Positions 36,001-43,939 of a stretch of DNA of 64,000 bases are shown piece after piece. The translations under genes and the position numbers were made by a program. Below the pieces are notes generated by a model. That model ran no database searches. It had not been told where the DNA came from and saw nothing but the letters and a program-made list of their open reading frames with translations. Each line of letters starts with the position of its first letter. Positions within the stretch are counted from its first letter, which is position 1. This DNA is from Croceimicrobium sp965228705. GTDB lineage: Bacteria > Bacteroidota > Bacteroidia > Flavobacteriales > Schleiferiaceae. The DNA lies in NCBI RefSeq assembly GCF_965228705.1, contig NZ_OZ245832.1, positions 1,426,001 to 1,490,000 on the forward strand. Direction: 5' to 3'.

Positions 36001-36411
36001 TTAATGTTGCTCGAGATAATCTCTTAAGATAATGGCTGCACTAATGGGATCCAGGCTCCCTTTCTGGCGTCTTTGTTTCTTCTTCATCCCCGACTCTATT
36101 TGCGCTCGCTGGGCCATTTTAGAACTAAAACGCTCATCTTGTAAGACAATTCTCAAAGCGGGAAAAAGCTTCTCTAATTTTTGATGCCATTCGCGCACGC
36201 GGGCCGAATTATGACTGTCGCCACCATCCAAAGCCAATGGTTCACCCAGTACAATCGCTTCGATTTCCTCTTTCGCCATCCAATCTTTAAGATAGGCCTC
36301 TAAATGATCGGTTGCCACGGTTTCGCGGGGAGATGCGATCATTTGCAAGGGATCGGTCTCTGCAATTCCGGTTCTTTTACCTCCTATATCTAAAGCAATG
36401 ATCTTCGCCAC
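36001..36411 (-). CDS. ruvX: Putative pre-16S rRNA nuclease / Holliday junction resolvase (YqgF/RuvX)
   Basis: I place the start at the GTG at 36411, which gives the normal N-terminus (VAKIIALDIGGKRTGIAETDP); a TTG 7 codons upstream would overlap the likely -7 element. About 136 residues. The RNase H-like fold shows ALDIGGKRTG, AIVLGEPLALDGG, LQDERFSSKMAQ and the final DPISAAIILRDYL aspartate. YqgF matures the 5' end of 16S rRNA in E. coli. It heads the ruvX-def-TPR-DUF5606-mazG run and is divergent from dapD. Confidence 0.88.
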   Translation of the reverse strand: MAKIIALDIGGKRTGIAETDPLQMIASPRETVATDHLEAYLKDWMAKEEIEAIVLGEPLALDGGDSHNSARVREWHQKLEKLFPALRIVLQDERFSSKMAQRAQIESGMKKKQRRQKGSLDPISAAIILRDYLEQH

Positions 36412-36419
36412 GGGCTTCT

Positions 36420-36437
36420 TACTTTTGCGCAAATTTA
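36420..36437. promoter_or_regulatory. Divergent -7 elements between ruvX and dapD
   Basis: TACTTTTG (36420-36427) faces dapD, 19 nt before its ATG. The complement of 36430-36437 is TAAATTTG facing ruvX, 18 nt before the GTG. The two are 2 nt apart and the same octamers occur at 25731-25746 in the other order. Confidence 0.45.
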
Positions 36438-36446
36438 AAGCGAATC

Positions 36447-37262
36447 ATGAAGCAGCACGAAGAACATATCTTGAAAGCTTGGGAAGACCGTGAATTATTA
36501 AAAGATCCGGCAATGGTAAAGCTTATCGAAGAATGTATCGAAGCGATCGACAAGGGAGAATTGCGTTGCGCCGAGAAGATTGACGGTCAATGGCATGTTC
36601 ACGAATGGGTTAAGAAGGCCGTAATCCTTTACTTCCCTACTCGTAAAATGGAAAGCCTGGAGGCCGGTCCTCTGGAATTCCATGATAAGATTCCTTTAAA
36701 GAAGAACTATAAAGAATTAGGCATTCGCGTGGTTCCTCATGCTATTGCCCGCCATGGAGCCTATGTAGCTTCCGGGGTAGTAATGATGCCTTCTTATGTA
36801 AATATTGGTGCTTATGTAGATAGCGGTACCATGGTTGATACCTGGGCCACCGTTGGCAGCTGCGCTCAAATCGGTAAGAATGTTCACTTAAGCGGCGGCG
36901 TTGGAATTGGTGGGGTATTAGAGCCTGTACAGGCCGCCCCCGTTATTATCGAGGATAACTGCTTTATCGGATCTCGCTGTATTGTGGTAGAAGGAATTCG
37001 CATTGAAGAAGAAGCGGTATTAGGTGCCAATGTGGTGCTCACCGCCTCCACTAAGATAATCGATGTAAGCGGTGCAGAACCCAAAGAAATAAAAGGATAT
37101 ATCCCCGCTCGTTCAGTGGTGATTCCAGGCTCCATGCCTAAAGAATTCCCAGCGGGAACTTATAATGTTCCCTGTGCTCTGATTATTGGCAAGCGTAAAG
37201 AAAGCACCAATAAGAAGACCAGCTTAAACGATGCCTTGCGCGAATACAATGTGGCCGTTTAA
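36447..37262 (+). CDS. dapD: 2,3,4,5-tetrahydropyridine-2,6-dicarboxylate N-succinyltransferase
   Basis: 271 residues. It makes N-succinyl-2-amino-6-ketopimelate in the lysine and diaminopimelate pathway. The N-terminal helical domain (1-100) is followed by a left-handed beta-helix of hexapeptide repeats (VASGVVMMPSYVNIGAYVDSG, VGSCAQIGKNVHLSGGVGIGGVLEP, NCFIGSRCIVVEGIRIEEEAVLGANVVLT). The catalytic-site residues around VDTWATVGSCAQIG are intact. It is a single gene ending at a strong terminator. Confidence 0.97.
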   Translation: MKQHEEHILKAWEDRELLKDPAMVKLIEECIEAIDKGELRCAEKIDGQWHVHEWVKKAVILYFPTRKMESLEAGPLEFHDKIPLKKNYKELGIRVVPHAIARHGAYVASGVVMMPSYVNIGAYVDSGTMVDTWATVGSCAQIGKNVHLSGGVGIGGVLEPVQAAPVIIEDNCFIGSRCIVVEGIRIEEEAVLGANVVLTASTKIIDVSGAEPKEIKGYIPARSVVIPGSMPKEFPAGTYNVPCALIIGKRKESTNKKTSLNDALREYNVAV

Positions 37263-37283
37263 TTAGCCTTAAGAATAGCAAAT

Positions 37284-37308
37284 AAGCCGGGTTTATCCCG
37301 GCTTTTTT
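37284..37308 (+). terminator. Rho-independent terminator of dapD
   Basis: The stem pairs AAGCCGGG (37284-37291) with CCCGGCTT (37297-37304), followed by a T-run to 37308. Confidence 0.88.
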
Positions 37309-37310
37309 AT

Positions 37311-37340
37311 TTGGATGTGAGCCTGCTAAATGTAAACTTG
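37311..37340 (+). promoter_or_regulatory. Candidate promoter of the START-domain gene
   Basis: TTG (37311-37313), 19-nt spacer, then TAAACTTG (37333-37340), one mismatch from TAnnTTTG. The ATG follows after 14 nt. Confidence 0.4.
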
Positions 37341-37354
37341 TAAGAAATTAATCG

Positions 37355-37954
37355 ATGATGCGCACGCTTTGCTTTTCTATGATTCTTTTGCTTTTCCCCT
37401 GGGCTGGGGCCGATACATCGGGATCCAAATGGGAGCTTCGTAAAAATGAAGCAGGAATCAAAATCTATACTCGGGCAGTTGAAGGATCAGCCTTGGATGA
37501 ATTTAAGGCGCATGCCGAATTCGCTTTCCCCATGGAGAAAATCGTCGCGATTTTAGAGGATGCCGATCATTTCAAAGATTGGATGCCCAATTGCTCACAT
37601 TCGAAGCTCATCAAACGTGAAGGGCCAAAACAATATCATTATACCATTACCTCTGCCCCTTTCCCTTTGGATGATCGCGATTGCTATTATCGCTTTAGTT
37701 ATGAAAGAACTGCTGATCAAGTAAAAATCAGCATGGATGGGCTACCAGACTATGGTCCCAAGAAAGAAGATATGGTGCGAATACCCAGTGTTAAAGGCTA
37801 TTGGCTATTTGAAAAGCTGGGGCCACAAAAAACAAAGATCACTTATCAGGTACTTGCCAATCCCGGAGGTAGTATCCCAGGCTGGTTAGCGAATGCGGGT
37901 AGCGTTGACTCACCTTTCAATACATTGAAAAATCTAAGAAAAAGGCTTAAGTAA
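37355..37954 (+). CDS. START/SRPBCC-domain secreted protein
   Basis: 199 residues with a signal peptide (MMRTLCFSMILLLFPWAGA). A START-type lipid-binding fold fills the rest: WELRKNEAGIKIYTRAVEGS, then FKAHAEFAFPMEKIVAILEDADHF and KDWMPNCSHSKLIKR, DDRDCYYRFSYER and GYWLFEKLGPQKTKITYQVLANPGG. The order matches bacterial relatives of the StAR lipid-transfer domain. It would bind a lipid or other hydrophobic ligand in the periplasm. It has no operon partner. Confidence 0.82.
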   Translation: MMRTLCFSMILLLFPWAGADTSGSKWELRKNEAGIKIYTRAVEGSALDEFKAHAEFAFPMEKIVAILEDADHFKDWMPNCSHSKLIKREGPKQYHYTITSAPFPLDDRDCYYRFSYERTADQVKISMDGLPDYGPKKEDMVRIPSVKGYWLFEKLGPQKTKITYQVLANPGGSIPGWLANAGSVDSPFNTLKNLRKRLK

Positions 37955-38064
37955 GGAATTAAAATTTCCACAATCATTTGATTACCCTTCAGTTTAACTA
38001 GTAATTTTTAGCATTATTCCCTAAATTAGAAAGCTCAACAATCTGCCAAAAAATTTGCTCCGCT

Positions 38065-39159
38065 ATGCAAAGAACAGCTTTCATTATTAGGGTCCTTAAC
38101 CCAGAAAAGCCCGGCTTCCAAGACAGTAAAGATCTTACTGAGGAAATTTTCAAACCAATATGTGAGAATTTAAATATTGTCGCAAAAGATGCATCGGATT
38201 TCAATAAAACCGGTCGGATTTCAGAACAAGTTTTGCAAGCCATTCGAGACTCGGATATAGTATTTGCAGATGCAAACTCAAACAATGAAAATGTTTGGTT
38301 TGAAATGGGTTATTGTCTAAGGGAAAATCCGGAGAAGTTAATTTACCTATTCAAAGAATCCAGGAAAATCCCATTTGATGTAGCAGATTTTAGGGGTGTA
38401 TCCTATTCCAATACTGTAGGATATTTCCGAAGATTGGAACATGATATAACGTTAACTATCAGAGAAATACTAATTAAGAGCGATGTAAACCGCCTACTTA
38501 AAGCTAAAGATTGGAAAAATGAGCTTCAAAACTTTCAGAAGCTGGACGAAGGCACACAGAGTTTGGTAATTGCAGAAATTCGAAAAATCTTTAATAACAT
38601 ATCAAGAGCTATTGAAACTCGTAAAAGAGCAATAATAGCATTAAGCCATTTGGATCAGTTGGACTATAATGAATTGATGCATTATCTAGGTGGTGATACA
38701 GATGATGGTCTAAGAGTGGTCATTATTGAAAGCTTTCGATTGGCAAACCAAGCCGTATCCGATGAAATTTGGGCAAAAATCATCTCAAAAGATCAAAGGT
38801 TCCCCATTTTACGTGCTGCTGCAAAAAGCGGAGCAATTCAATACAATAAAGGGCTTATTTCAAAAGATCGATTTAATGAAATCTTCCTCGATGGTGCAGA
38901 ATGGGTGGTTTTAAAACATATCGCTATAATAATGCTAGAAAACCTCAATGCCTATTCAAATAGTCTTATCATTCTTAGGAAACTCCTAAAAGATAATAGG
39001 GAAGAAATCTACAATCGCTTTCTAGATTGGTGGTATGAAATTAAGGACACTCCTCTTACCGAAAACGAAAGGGATTTAAAGCAAGTCTTACTTGAAAGCT
39101 GGAGCAATTCAGAAGTTCCAGGAAAGCTTCAAATCGCAGATAAACTAAAAAGCACATAA
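38065..39159 (+). CDS. NDT/TIR-like domain protein with HEAT-like helical C-terminus, candidate defence effector
   Basis: 364 residues, cytosolic. Residues 1-135 read like the nucleoside 2-deoxyribosyltransferase/TIR-like Rossmann group: AFIIRVLNPEKPGF, a helix, SEQVLQAIRDSDIVFADANS, then NENVWFEMGYC with E80 where the catalytic glutamate sits in those enzymes, LIYLFKES, and IPFDVADFRGVSY. From about 150 to the end it is all helical, with repeated pairs (IIALSHLDQLDYNELMHYLG, RVVIIESFRLANQ, ILRAAAKSGAI, VVLKHIAIIMLENLN) like HEAT repeats. Enzymes of this fold that cleave NAD or nucleotides act in several bacterial immune systems. The gene is visibly AT-richer than its flanks. Enzymatic function is inferred and no partner gene is adjacent. 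Confidence 0.55.
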   Translation: MQRTAFIIRVLNPEKPGFQDSKDLTEEIFKPICENLNIVAKDASDFNKTGRISEQVLQAIRDSDIVFADANSNNENVWFEMGYCLRENPEKLIYLFKESRKIPFDVADFRGVSYSNTVGYFRRLEHDITLTIREILIKSDVNRLLKAKDWKNELQNFQKLDEGTQSLVIAEIRKIFNNISRAIETRKRAIIALSHLDQLDYNELMHYLGGDTDDGLRVVIIESFRLANQAVSDEIWAKIISKDQRFPILRAAAKSGAIQYNKGLISKDRFNEIFLDGAEWVVLKHIAIIMLENLNAYSNSLIILRKLLKDNREEIYNRFLDWWYEIKDTPLTENERDLKQVLLESWSNSEVPGKLQIADKLKST

Positions 39160-39167
39160 AAAAAACC

Positions 39168-40385
39168 TCACTTATTCAATCGTAGTTTCTGCAAGGTCCG
39201 CGAGGCAATCAGGATACTTAAAACCGCTAAGAAGGAAGCCAAAATAAAAGGAGCACCGGGATAATAATAATCGGTTTCCGGATGGGTATAATAACCGAAG
39301 ATACCGGTCATTAAAGGTGGACCAATAATGGCGGTTAGCATCATAATATTGGTAATCCCACCTTGTAATTCCCCCTGAGCATTTTTAGCAGTTTGGCCAG
39401 CCATAATCGATTGTAATGAAGGGCCAGCTAATCCCCCGAAAGCGTATGGAACTATTACGGCATACACCATCCAGGGCTCGGTAATAATTCCTAAGAGCAG
39501 TAATCCCAAAGCATTGAAGAAAAAGCCCAAATAGACTGCTTTCACCTCACCTAGTTTTTTCACCACCTTACCTACCACTAATCCTTGGATCAAGGCTACC
39601 ATTACCCCTACGAAACCCAGGGAAAGGCCAATCTCCAGAGCTCCCCAATGAAATTTTTCTTTGGTGTAGAAAGACCAGTTGGATTGGGTAGCATGTGCAG
39701 CTACATAAATAGTAAAGAGGCTAATGATAAGAGGAACAATAATCTTATTGGAGAAAATACTCTTCAGGGTACCAATAGGATTCGCGCGTTTCCAGGAGAA
39801 GGCTCTGCGATGTTCGGCATCCAAAGATTCGGGCACTACAAAATAACCATAGAGCCAGTTTAATAAAGCCATAGCCGCTGCAGCCATAAAGGGAACGCGA
39901 GTACCATATTCCCCCAATAAACCACCCACTGTAGGTCCAACGATAAAGCCCAAGCCAAAGGCGGCTCCAATCATTCCAAAGTTTTTTGCCCGGTCTTCCG
40001 GACCACTGATATCGGCGATATAGGCATTGGCTACGGTCATGCTACTACCACAAATCCCGGAAATAATTCGTGCAATAAAGAGCCAGGCCAAACTGGGAGC
40101 AAAAACAATTACGAGGTAATCCAAGCCCAGACCAAAGAGCGAAATCAGAAGCAAGGTGCGTCGCCCATAGGTATCACTCAATCCTCCTAAAATAGGGGCA
40201 AAAATAAACTGCATAGTGGCATAGGTAGCCGCCAGAAGCCCCCCATACCAAGCAGCGGTACTATTATCAAAATCGGTGAGTTCCTGAATCAGATCAGGAA
40301 CAATGGGAATGATAATACCAATCCCAATGATATCAATTAAGATGGTTATGAAGATAAACCGAACGGCAGCACTTTTTCCTCGCAT
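39168..40385 (-). CDS. MFS transporter, TetA-like (DHA1 type)
   Basis: I start at the ATG at 40385 (MRGKSAAVRFIFITILIDIIG); upstream codons are non-hydrophobic and follow the promoter element. That gives 405 residues with about 12 helices. Motif A is GGLSDTYGRRTLLLISLFG between helices 2 and 3 and ISGICGSSMTVANAYIADIS is helix 4-5. Both are typical of tetracycline-resistance-type drug/H+ antiporters of Bacteroidota, many of which are housekeeping. The exported substrate is unknown. Confidence 0.88.
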   Translation of the reverse strand: MRGKSAAVRFIFITILIDIIGIGIIIPIVPDLIQELTDFDNSTAAWYGGLLAATYATMQFIFAPILGGLSDTYGRRTLLLISLFGLGLDYLVIVFAPSLAWLFIARIISGICGSSMTVANAYIADISGPEDRAKNFGMIGAAFGLGFIVGPTVGGLLGEYGTRVPFMAAAAMALLNWLYGYFVVPESLDAEHRRAFSWKRANPIGTLKSIFSNKIIVPLIISLFTIYVAAHATQSNWSFYTKEKFHWGALEIGLSLGFVGVMVALIQGLVVGKVVKKLGEVKAVYLGFFFNALGLLLLGIITEPWMVYAVIVPYAFGGLAGPSLQSIMAGQTAKNAQGELQGGITNIMMLTAIIGPPLMTGIFGYYTHPETDYYYPGAPFILASFLAVLSILIASRTLQKLRLNK

Positions 40386-40389
40386 GGCC

Positions 40390-40397
40390 CAAATGTA
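40390..40397 (-). promoter_or_regulatory. -7 element directly in front of the MFS gene start
   Basis: The complement is TACATTTG (TAnnTTTG). It ends 4 nt before the ATG at 40385, implying a leaderless mRNA. Confidence 0.5.
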
Positions 40398-40787
40398 AAT
40401 TAATATGGGCTTTGGATTATCAGGAAATAATAAGGGAGGGTAATCTTTTCGACTTAAGCTGAGTTCGGAGTGACTCACTTATAATTGACACTTACCTGGA
40501 AAGCAAATAATTCGGGTAGTTATTCAATATTTCAGCTCCACACTCATACATGCATTCATCTCTAGTTCTCAATTTGAGGTATCAATAGATTATCGGTGAG
40601 ACTGCTTATTTAATTCCTTTATCTCGTCTTATAACTGGCTCCATTGTTAAAACAAGCATCATTTCAAATGTAGAAACTTCTTAAAAATCCACTTTAAGCT
40701 CAGCGCCCTGCCTTCCCCATTAACTTTCCTACCAAAAAAAGCTGTTAGTAAAAATGCCCCACATTGACATAAAGAAGACAACTATTA
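40398..40787. other. Non-coding AT-rich gap
   Basis: About 390 nt without a supported gene. I see no tRNA, no repeat array and no strong hairpin. A CAAATGTA at 40665-40672 is a TACATTTG on the minus strand that could start a second, longer transcript toward the MFS gene, but no -33 accompanies it. Confidence 0.5.
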
Positions 40788-41987
40788 TTAAAGATAATGA
40801 CTCGAGACCTTGTAACCTAGCCACAAATCACGGTCAGCATATGCTGGTTCTCCAAGGGGGCACACAAAATTATCCTTAGCAAATTGAGATAAATAACTGC
40901 AAGAACTTATAAAATCATATTCGGGAATAAATAAGACTTTTAAATTGGGAAAATCCCTGAAATTAACACCTTCACTCTCGCTATCACATCCCGTAAAAAC
41001 ACTTGCATATTTCAAAGTCGCCTTAAACCTTTGAACATTTAAATTATCATACTCCTCATTACCATAAATATATAGACATTCCAGACCACCTGGAATTAAA
41101 TCCATAAAACCCCATTCTTTTATCTTATTATACGACAAATCTAAAGCTTTTAAACTCGGTGTTTTAGCGAGGTTAACATCTGACACCCCACTGTAAACGC
41201 AACTAAAATGGGTTAATTTTTCACATATTAATTCAATTTCATTATCACTAAACAGTACTCTATAAAAATTAATATTTTCAATATAATTAGAATTAATAAT
41301 CATTTTACCTGAACAATGTTCAACAGAACTATTACTAATGTCTAAAATCCTCAATGAATGATAAGGAAATTGACAAATCGCAATGTCCCCAACATTACTC
41401 AAGTGCAGTTCCTCTAAGGCAGTATATCCTAATAAATCTTCAAAGTCAAAATCTTGCAGACCATCTAATCTCAATATCCTTAATTTACTTGCTGAATCTA
41501 TAATGTAAAATAGTTTCTCTTTATTAAGATTGTATAAAGCAACTTCCTGAAGTTTTTTAAAGCTAACGCTAGCTTTACCTTTAGATTTCACATTAACACC
41601 TTCGAAGTCTAATAGCAATTTCTTTAGACCATTAAACCTCCCTAGATCCAATCGATCAATCCTACTATTGAAAATTGCTAATTCCTTTAATTCATCGGAA
41701 TTTAAAAAGTTTAAATCCGATAAATCAGAATTCATTATGGTTAATGAATATATGGTTTTAAAATCATTAATTCGCAAGAATTCAAGGCCGTCTCCTCTAT
41801 AATCAATTAACTCAACATGCCATAAACAGTTAGAACATTTTTTAATTTCCTCAATGCCCTTGTTAGAACTTTCACCTTTAAATATTAGGGTATCATGTTG
41901 TATCTCGCTTACTTGAGCACACAGGGATAATGATGAAAGAAGTAATAGTATTAGGCCACTTGCAATTTTCAATCTGATAGTTATCAT
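40788..41987 (-). CDS. Secreted leucine-rich-repeat protein
   Basis: I start at the ATG at 41987 (MITIRLKIASGLILLLLSSLSLCAQ), which gives a clean signal peptide; an upstream ATG would add 7 residues. About 399 residues. The body is a run of about 20-24-residue LRRs (SDLNFLNSDELKELAIFNSR, SKLRILRLDGLQDF, ALEELHLSNV, HSLRILDISNSSV, PSLKALDLSYNKIKEWGFM, PNLKVLFIPEYDF) with a repeated L-x-x-L-x-L pattern. Such secreted LRRs mediate binding. The gene is strongly AT-rich compared with neighbours. No domain is seen beyond LRR; the C-terminus (GEPAYADRDLWLGYKV) has no sorting signal I can recognise. Confidence 0.7.
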   Translation of the reverse strand: MITIRLKIASGLILLLLSSLSLCAQVSEIQHDTLIFKGESSNKGIEEIKKCSNCLWHVELIDYRGDGLEFLRINDFKTIYSLTIMNSDLSDLNFLNSDELKELAIFNSRIDRLDLGRFNGLKKLLLDFEGVNVKSKGKASVSFKKLQEVALYNLNKEKLFYIIDSASKLRILRLDGLQDFDFEDLLGYTALEELHLSNVGDIAICQFPYHSLRILDISNSSVEHCSGKMIINSNYIENINFYRVLFSDNEIELICEKLTHFSCVYSGVSDVNLAKTPSLKALDLSYNKIKEWGFMDLIPGGLECLYIYGNEEYDNLNVQRFKATLKYASVFTGCDSESEGVNFRDFPNLKVLFIPEYDFISSCSYLSQFAKDNFVCPLGEPAYADRDLWLGYKVSSHYL

Positions 41988-42176
41988 TTCGCTATTGTTT
42001 TGTTGCATGCTCCATTTATTTCTTCCCCTCCTCAGTCATCATTTCCAATTGAAGCCTTGGACAATTGGCTATATTTTCAGATGCCTTTGTTTCATATATG
42101 GTATAGTCCACAACAAGGTATATTAAGGACCGTAAGGCAAGCCCCTTTCAAAAATAGCTATTGCTAAAAAATGGCA
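41988..42176. other. Short non-coding gap
   Basis: 189 nt without a gene between the LRR gene and a lipoprotein gene on the same strand. I see no terminator stem or perfect TAnnTTTG element in it. Confidence 0.4.
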
Positions 42177-42791
42177 TCAATACTCTATGCTTTCAATTAG
42201 CTCCTGGATAGCATTTAGCTTAAAATCAGCAAATGCTCCTCGTGGCTTATCCTTTGCTGTAAAATCAAATACATATAGATGACTCTTGGAAGGCCAAATC
42301 ATATGGAGCTCGGAGAGAAACAAATCCCCTCTATCATTTTCATAGCTATATCTTAATTCATACCAGGTAGAATCCGATGAGTGTTCAAAGCTATCTTGAA
42401 GTAAAGTGATCTTGAGAAGAGAGGTTCTACCTAAATCCCTAACATAGGCGGTAATTAGTTTTGACCAGTCCAAATATTCAAAGCTAGGGTCAATCTTTGC
42501 CTTCGATACAAATAAATTGTTACAGTAGGATTCAGAACAAGGAACAAACTTATAGCCTTTCGTAGAATCTGTAATTTCTTCCTGTTCCCAAGAAGATGAT
42601 AATCTATAAGATATATCTCCAATAAGAACTTTTCCACCTAAGGAATCATTGGGATTCGTACTATCTCCATTAGGCATCTCGATTTTAGTGCTGTCACTTG
42701 AAGATTTCTCGGTTTTTTCAGCAGCTGTGCTAGTGCATGAAAATGTAATCCCCATTAATAACACCCAAATTAGTACTTGTTTAAAATCCAT
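42177..42791 (-). CDS. Orphan lipoprotein of unknown function
   Basis: 204 residues with a lipoprotein signal (MDFKQVLIWVLLMGITFSCTS, Cys19). A Ser/Thr/Asp/Glu-rich linker (TAAEKTEKSSSDSTKIEMP) is followed by a compact beta-rich domain containing ISYRLSSSWEQEEI, a CSESYC pair, and LRYSYENDRGDLFLSELHMIWPSKSHLYVF. This resembles a small PsbP/Mog1-like fold by shape only; I do not recognise the family. It is AT-rich like the neighbouring LRR gene. Confidence 0.6.
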   Translation of the reverse strand: MDFKQVLIWVLLMGITFSCTSTAAEKTEKSSSDSTKIEMPNGDSTNPNDSLGGKVLIGDISYRLSSSWEQEEITDSTKGYKFVPCSESYCNNLFVSKAKIDPSFEYLDWSKLITAYVRDLGRTSLLKITLLQDSFEHSSDSTWYELRYSYENDRGDLFLSELHMIWPSKSHLYVFDFTAKDKPRGAFADFKLNAIQELIESIEY

Positions 42792-43102
42792 TGTTACTCT
42801 TTGTTTTCATATTCACCCAGGGAGTCTCTACTAAGAAAGACCTATTGAAATGTCTCTTTTTTAGTCAAAAAATAAACTGGGCACAAAAATTCGATTTGAA
42901 TTAACAGCTTGAAACCTCTTCTAGAAACTAAGTCCTCTGAAAAAGTAATTCAAGGCAAAGAAACATTTTAATTTTCTCAAAGCTCTTTGATCTTTACGAC
43001 AAGCTTTTAAGGAACAAATTTTTAACTCCGATGGAAAGCTATGTAGACCTATCAACTAGCTCCTTAGCTACCCAGCTCAAAAACATTCCCTAATTTCCCT
43101 CC
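42792..43102. other. Non-coding AT-rich gap between divergent genes
   Basis: 311 nt between the start of the minus-strand lipoprotein gene and the next plus-strand gene. It is AT-rich with no RNA gene, hairpin terminator or repeat that I can support. TAATTTCC lies 4 nt before the ATG at 43103, a poor (two-mismatch) version of TAnnTTTG. Confidence 0.5.
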
Positions 43103-43873
43103 ATGCGAATCGTTGGAAGCATCCTTATACTGCTAAGCCTTTCATTGAGCCTTCAGGCCAGATGCACTTCCCGTGGTATCTGGGTCAAAACCTTGCAGGA
43201 CAGTTTAGCCAATGGTGATTTAATTCAATTGATAGCCTATGCCCACAGTATTGATATTCTGGATTCCTTAGGAAGCAAGTACCCCGTTTATCTTCAATCC
43301 GCTGCACATAAAGTTGAATTGGAGATCGTCGAATCCTACAAAGGCCAGGTAAGCACAGCAAGCGTGTACCTAAGAGCCAAGACTCCTTTAAAAGCGGGTG
43401 ATTATTATGAATTCCATATCGACAATCTGGATCCTTACCATGAATACCATTTAAAGGAAAGGGAGAAAAAAGGAGCTGAAGGACAGTATAAAGGTTGGTG
43501 GATCGCCAAGGGAAGATCTTTGCCAGTTCCTGTCCAAATGATTCCTCCGGTATTTTCAGAAACCATTTTCCTACCTCTAGGTTGTGGTCCGGAAAGCTTT
43601 TGCAAATTTATAGCGGATTCCAGCTACCGTAATCGCTACGAAGTCAAAGTTGAGCTCTACAATCACAATAGTCAGACAAGTCATATTTCTGTCCTTGGGA
43701 TAAGCTTAGATAATGAGCTCTGGGTTGGAACTAATATGTGTAGTGGCAATTTTTATTTTATAAAAAACCACAGCTATAAAATTCGTTTCTGCCTGCGCAA
43801 TGCCCGCGGCGAAGAATCGGAATGGACGGAATGGATGAAAGCTCCAAACCCAAATAGCTCTAATGGAAATTGA
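43103..43873 (+). CDS. Secreted protein of unknown function
   Basis: 256 residues with a signal peptide (MRIVGSILILLSLSLSLQARC). The mature part looks beta-rich (HKVELEIVESYKGQVSTASVYLRAK, YYEFHIDNLDPYHEYHL) with paired cysteines (GCGPESFC and CSGNF, plus RFC near the end) that may form disulfides. I find no family. The first residues CTSRGIWVKTLQDSLANGDLIQLIAYA resemble the opening of small adhesin-like proteins by shape only. It is followed by a barrel protein gene 66 nt downstream. Confidence 0.5.
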   Translation: MRIVGSILILLSLSLSLQARCTSRGIWVKTLQDSLANGDLIQLIAYAHSIDILDSLGSKYPVYLQSAAHKVELEIVESYKGQVSTASVYLRAKTPLKAGDYYEFHIDNLDPYHEYHLKEREKKGAEGQYKGWWIAKGRSLPVPVQMIPPVFSETIFLPLGCGPESFCKFIADSSYRNRYEVKVELYNHNSQTSHISVLGISLDNELWVGTNMCSGNFYFIKNHSYKIRFCLRNARGEESEWTEWMKAPNPNSSNGN

Positions 43874-43939
43874 TTCTAAAAAAAGCGGAGGTTTTATCTG
43901 ATTTTAGAATCTCATTTACCTTTAGCCTTTACCAATTCC

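Noticed and set aside
39168..40385. MFS gene as a tetracycline-resistance determinant
   Set aside because: The motif A and helix 4-5 pattern are shared by many DHA1 housekeeping exporters; nothing in the sequence shows the drug specificity.
40665..40672. TACATTTG on the minus strand as a main promoter for the MFS gene
   Set aside because: It lies 280 nt upstream, has no -33 partner, and a better-placed element sits directly in front of the ATG.
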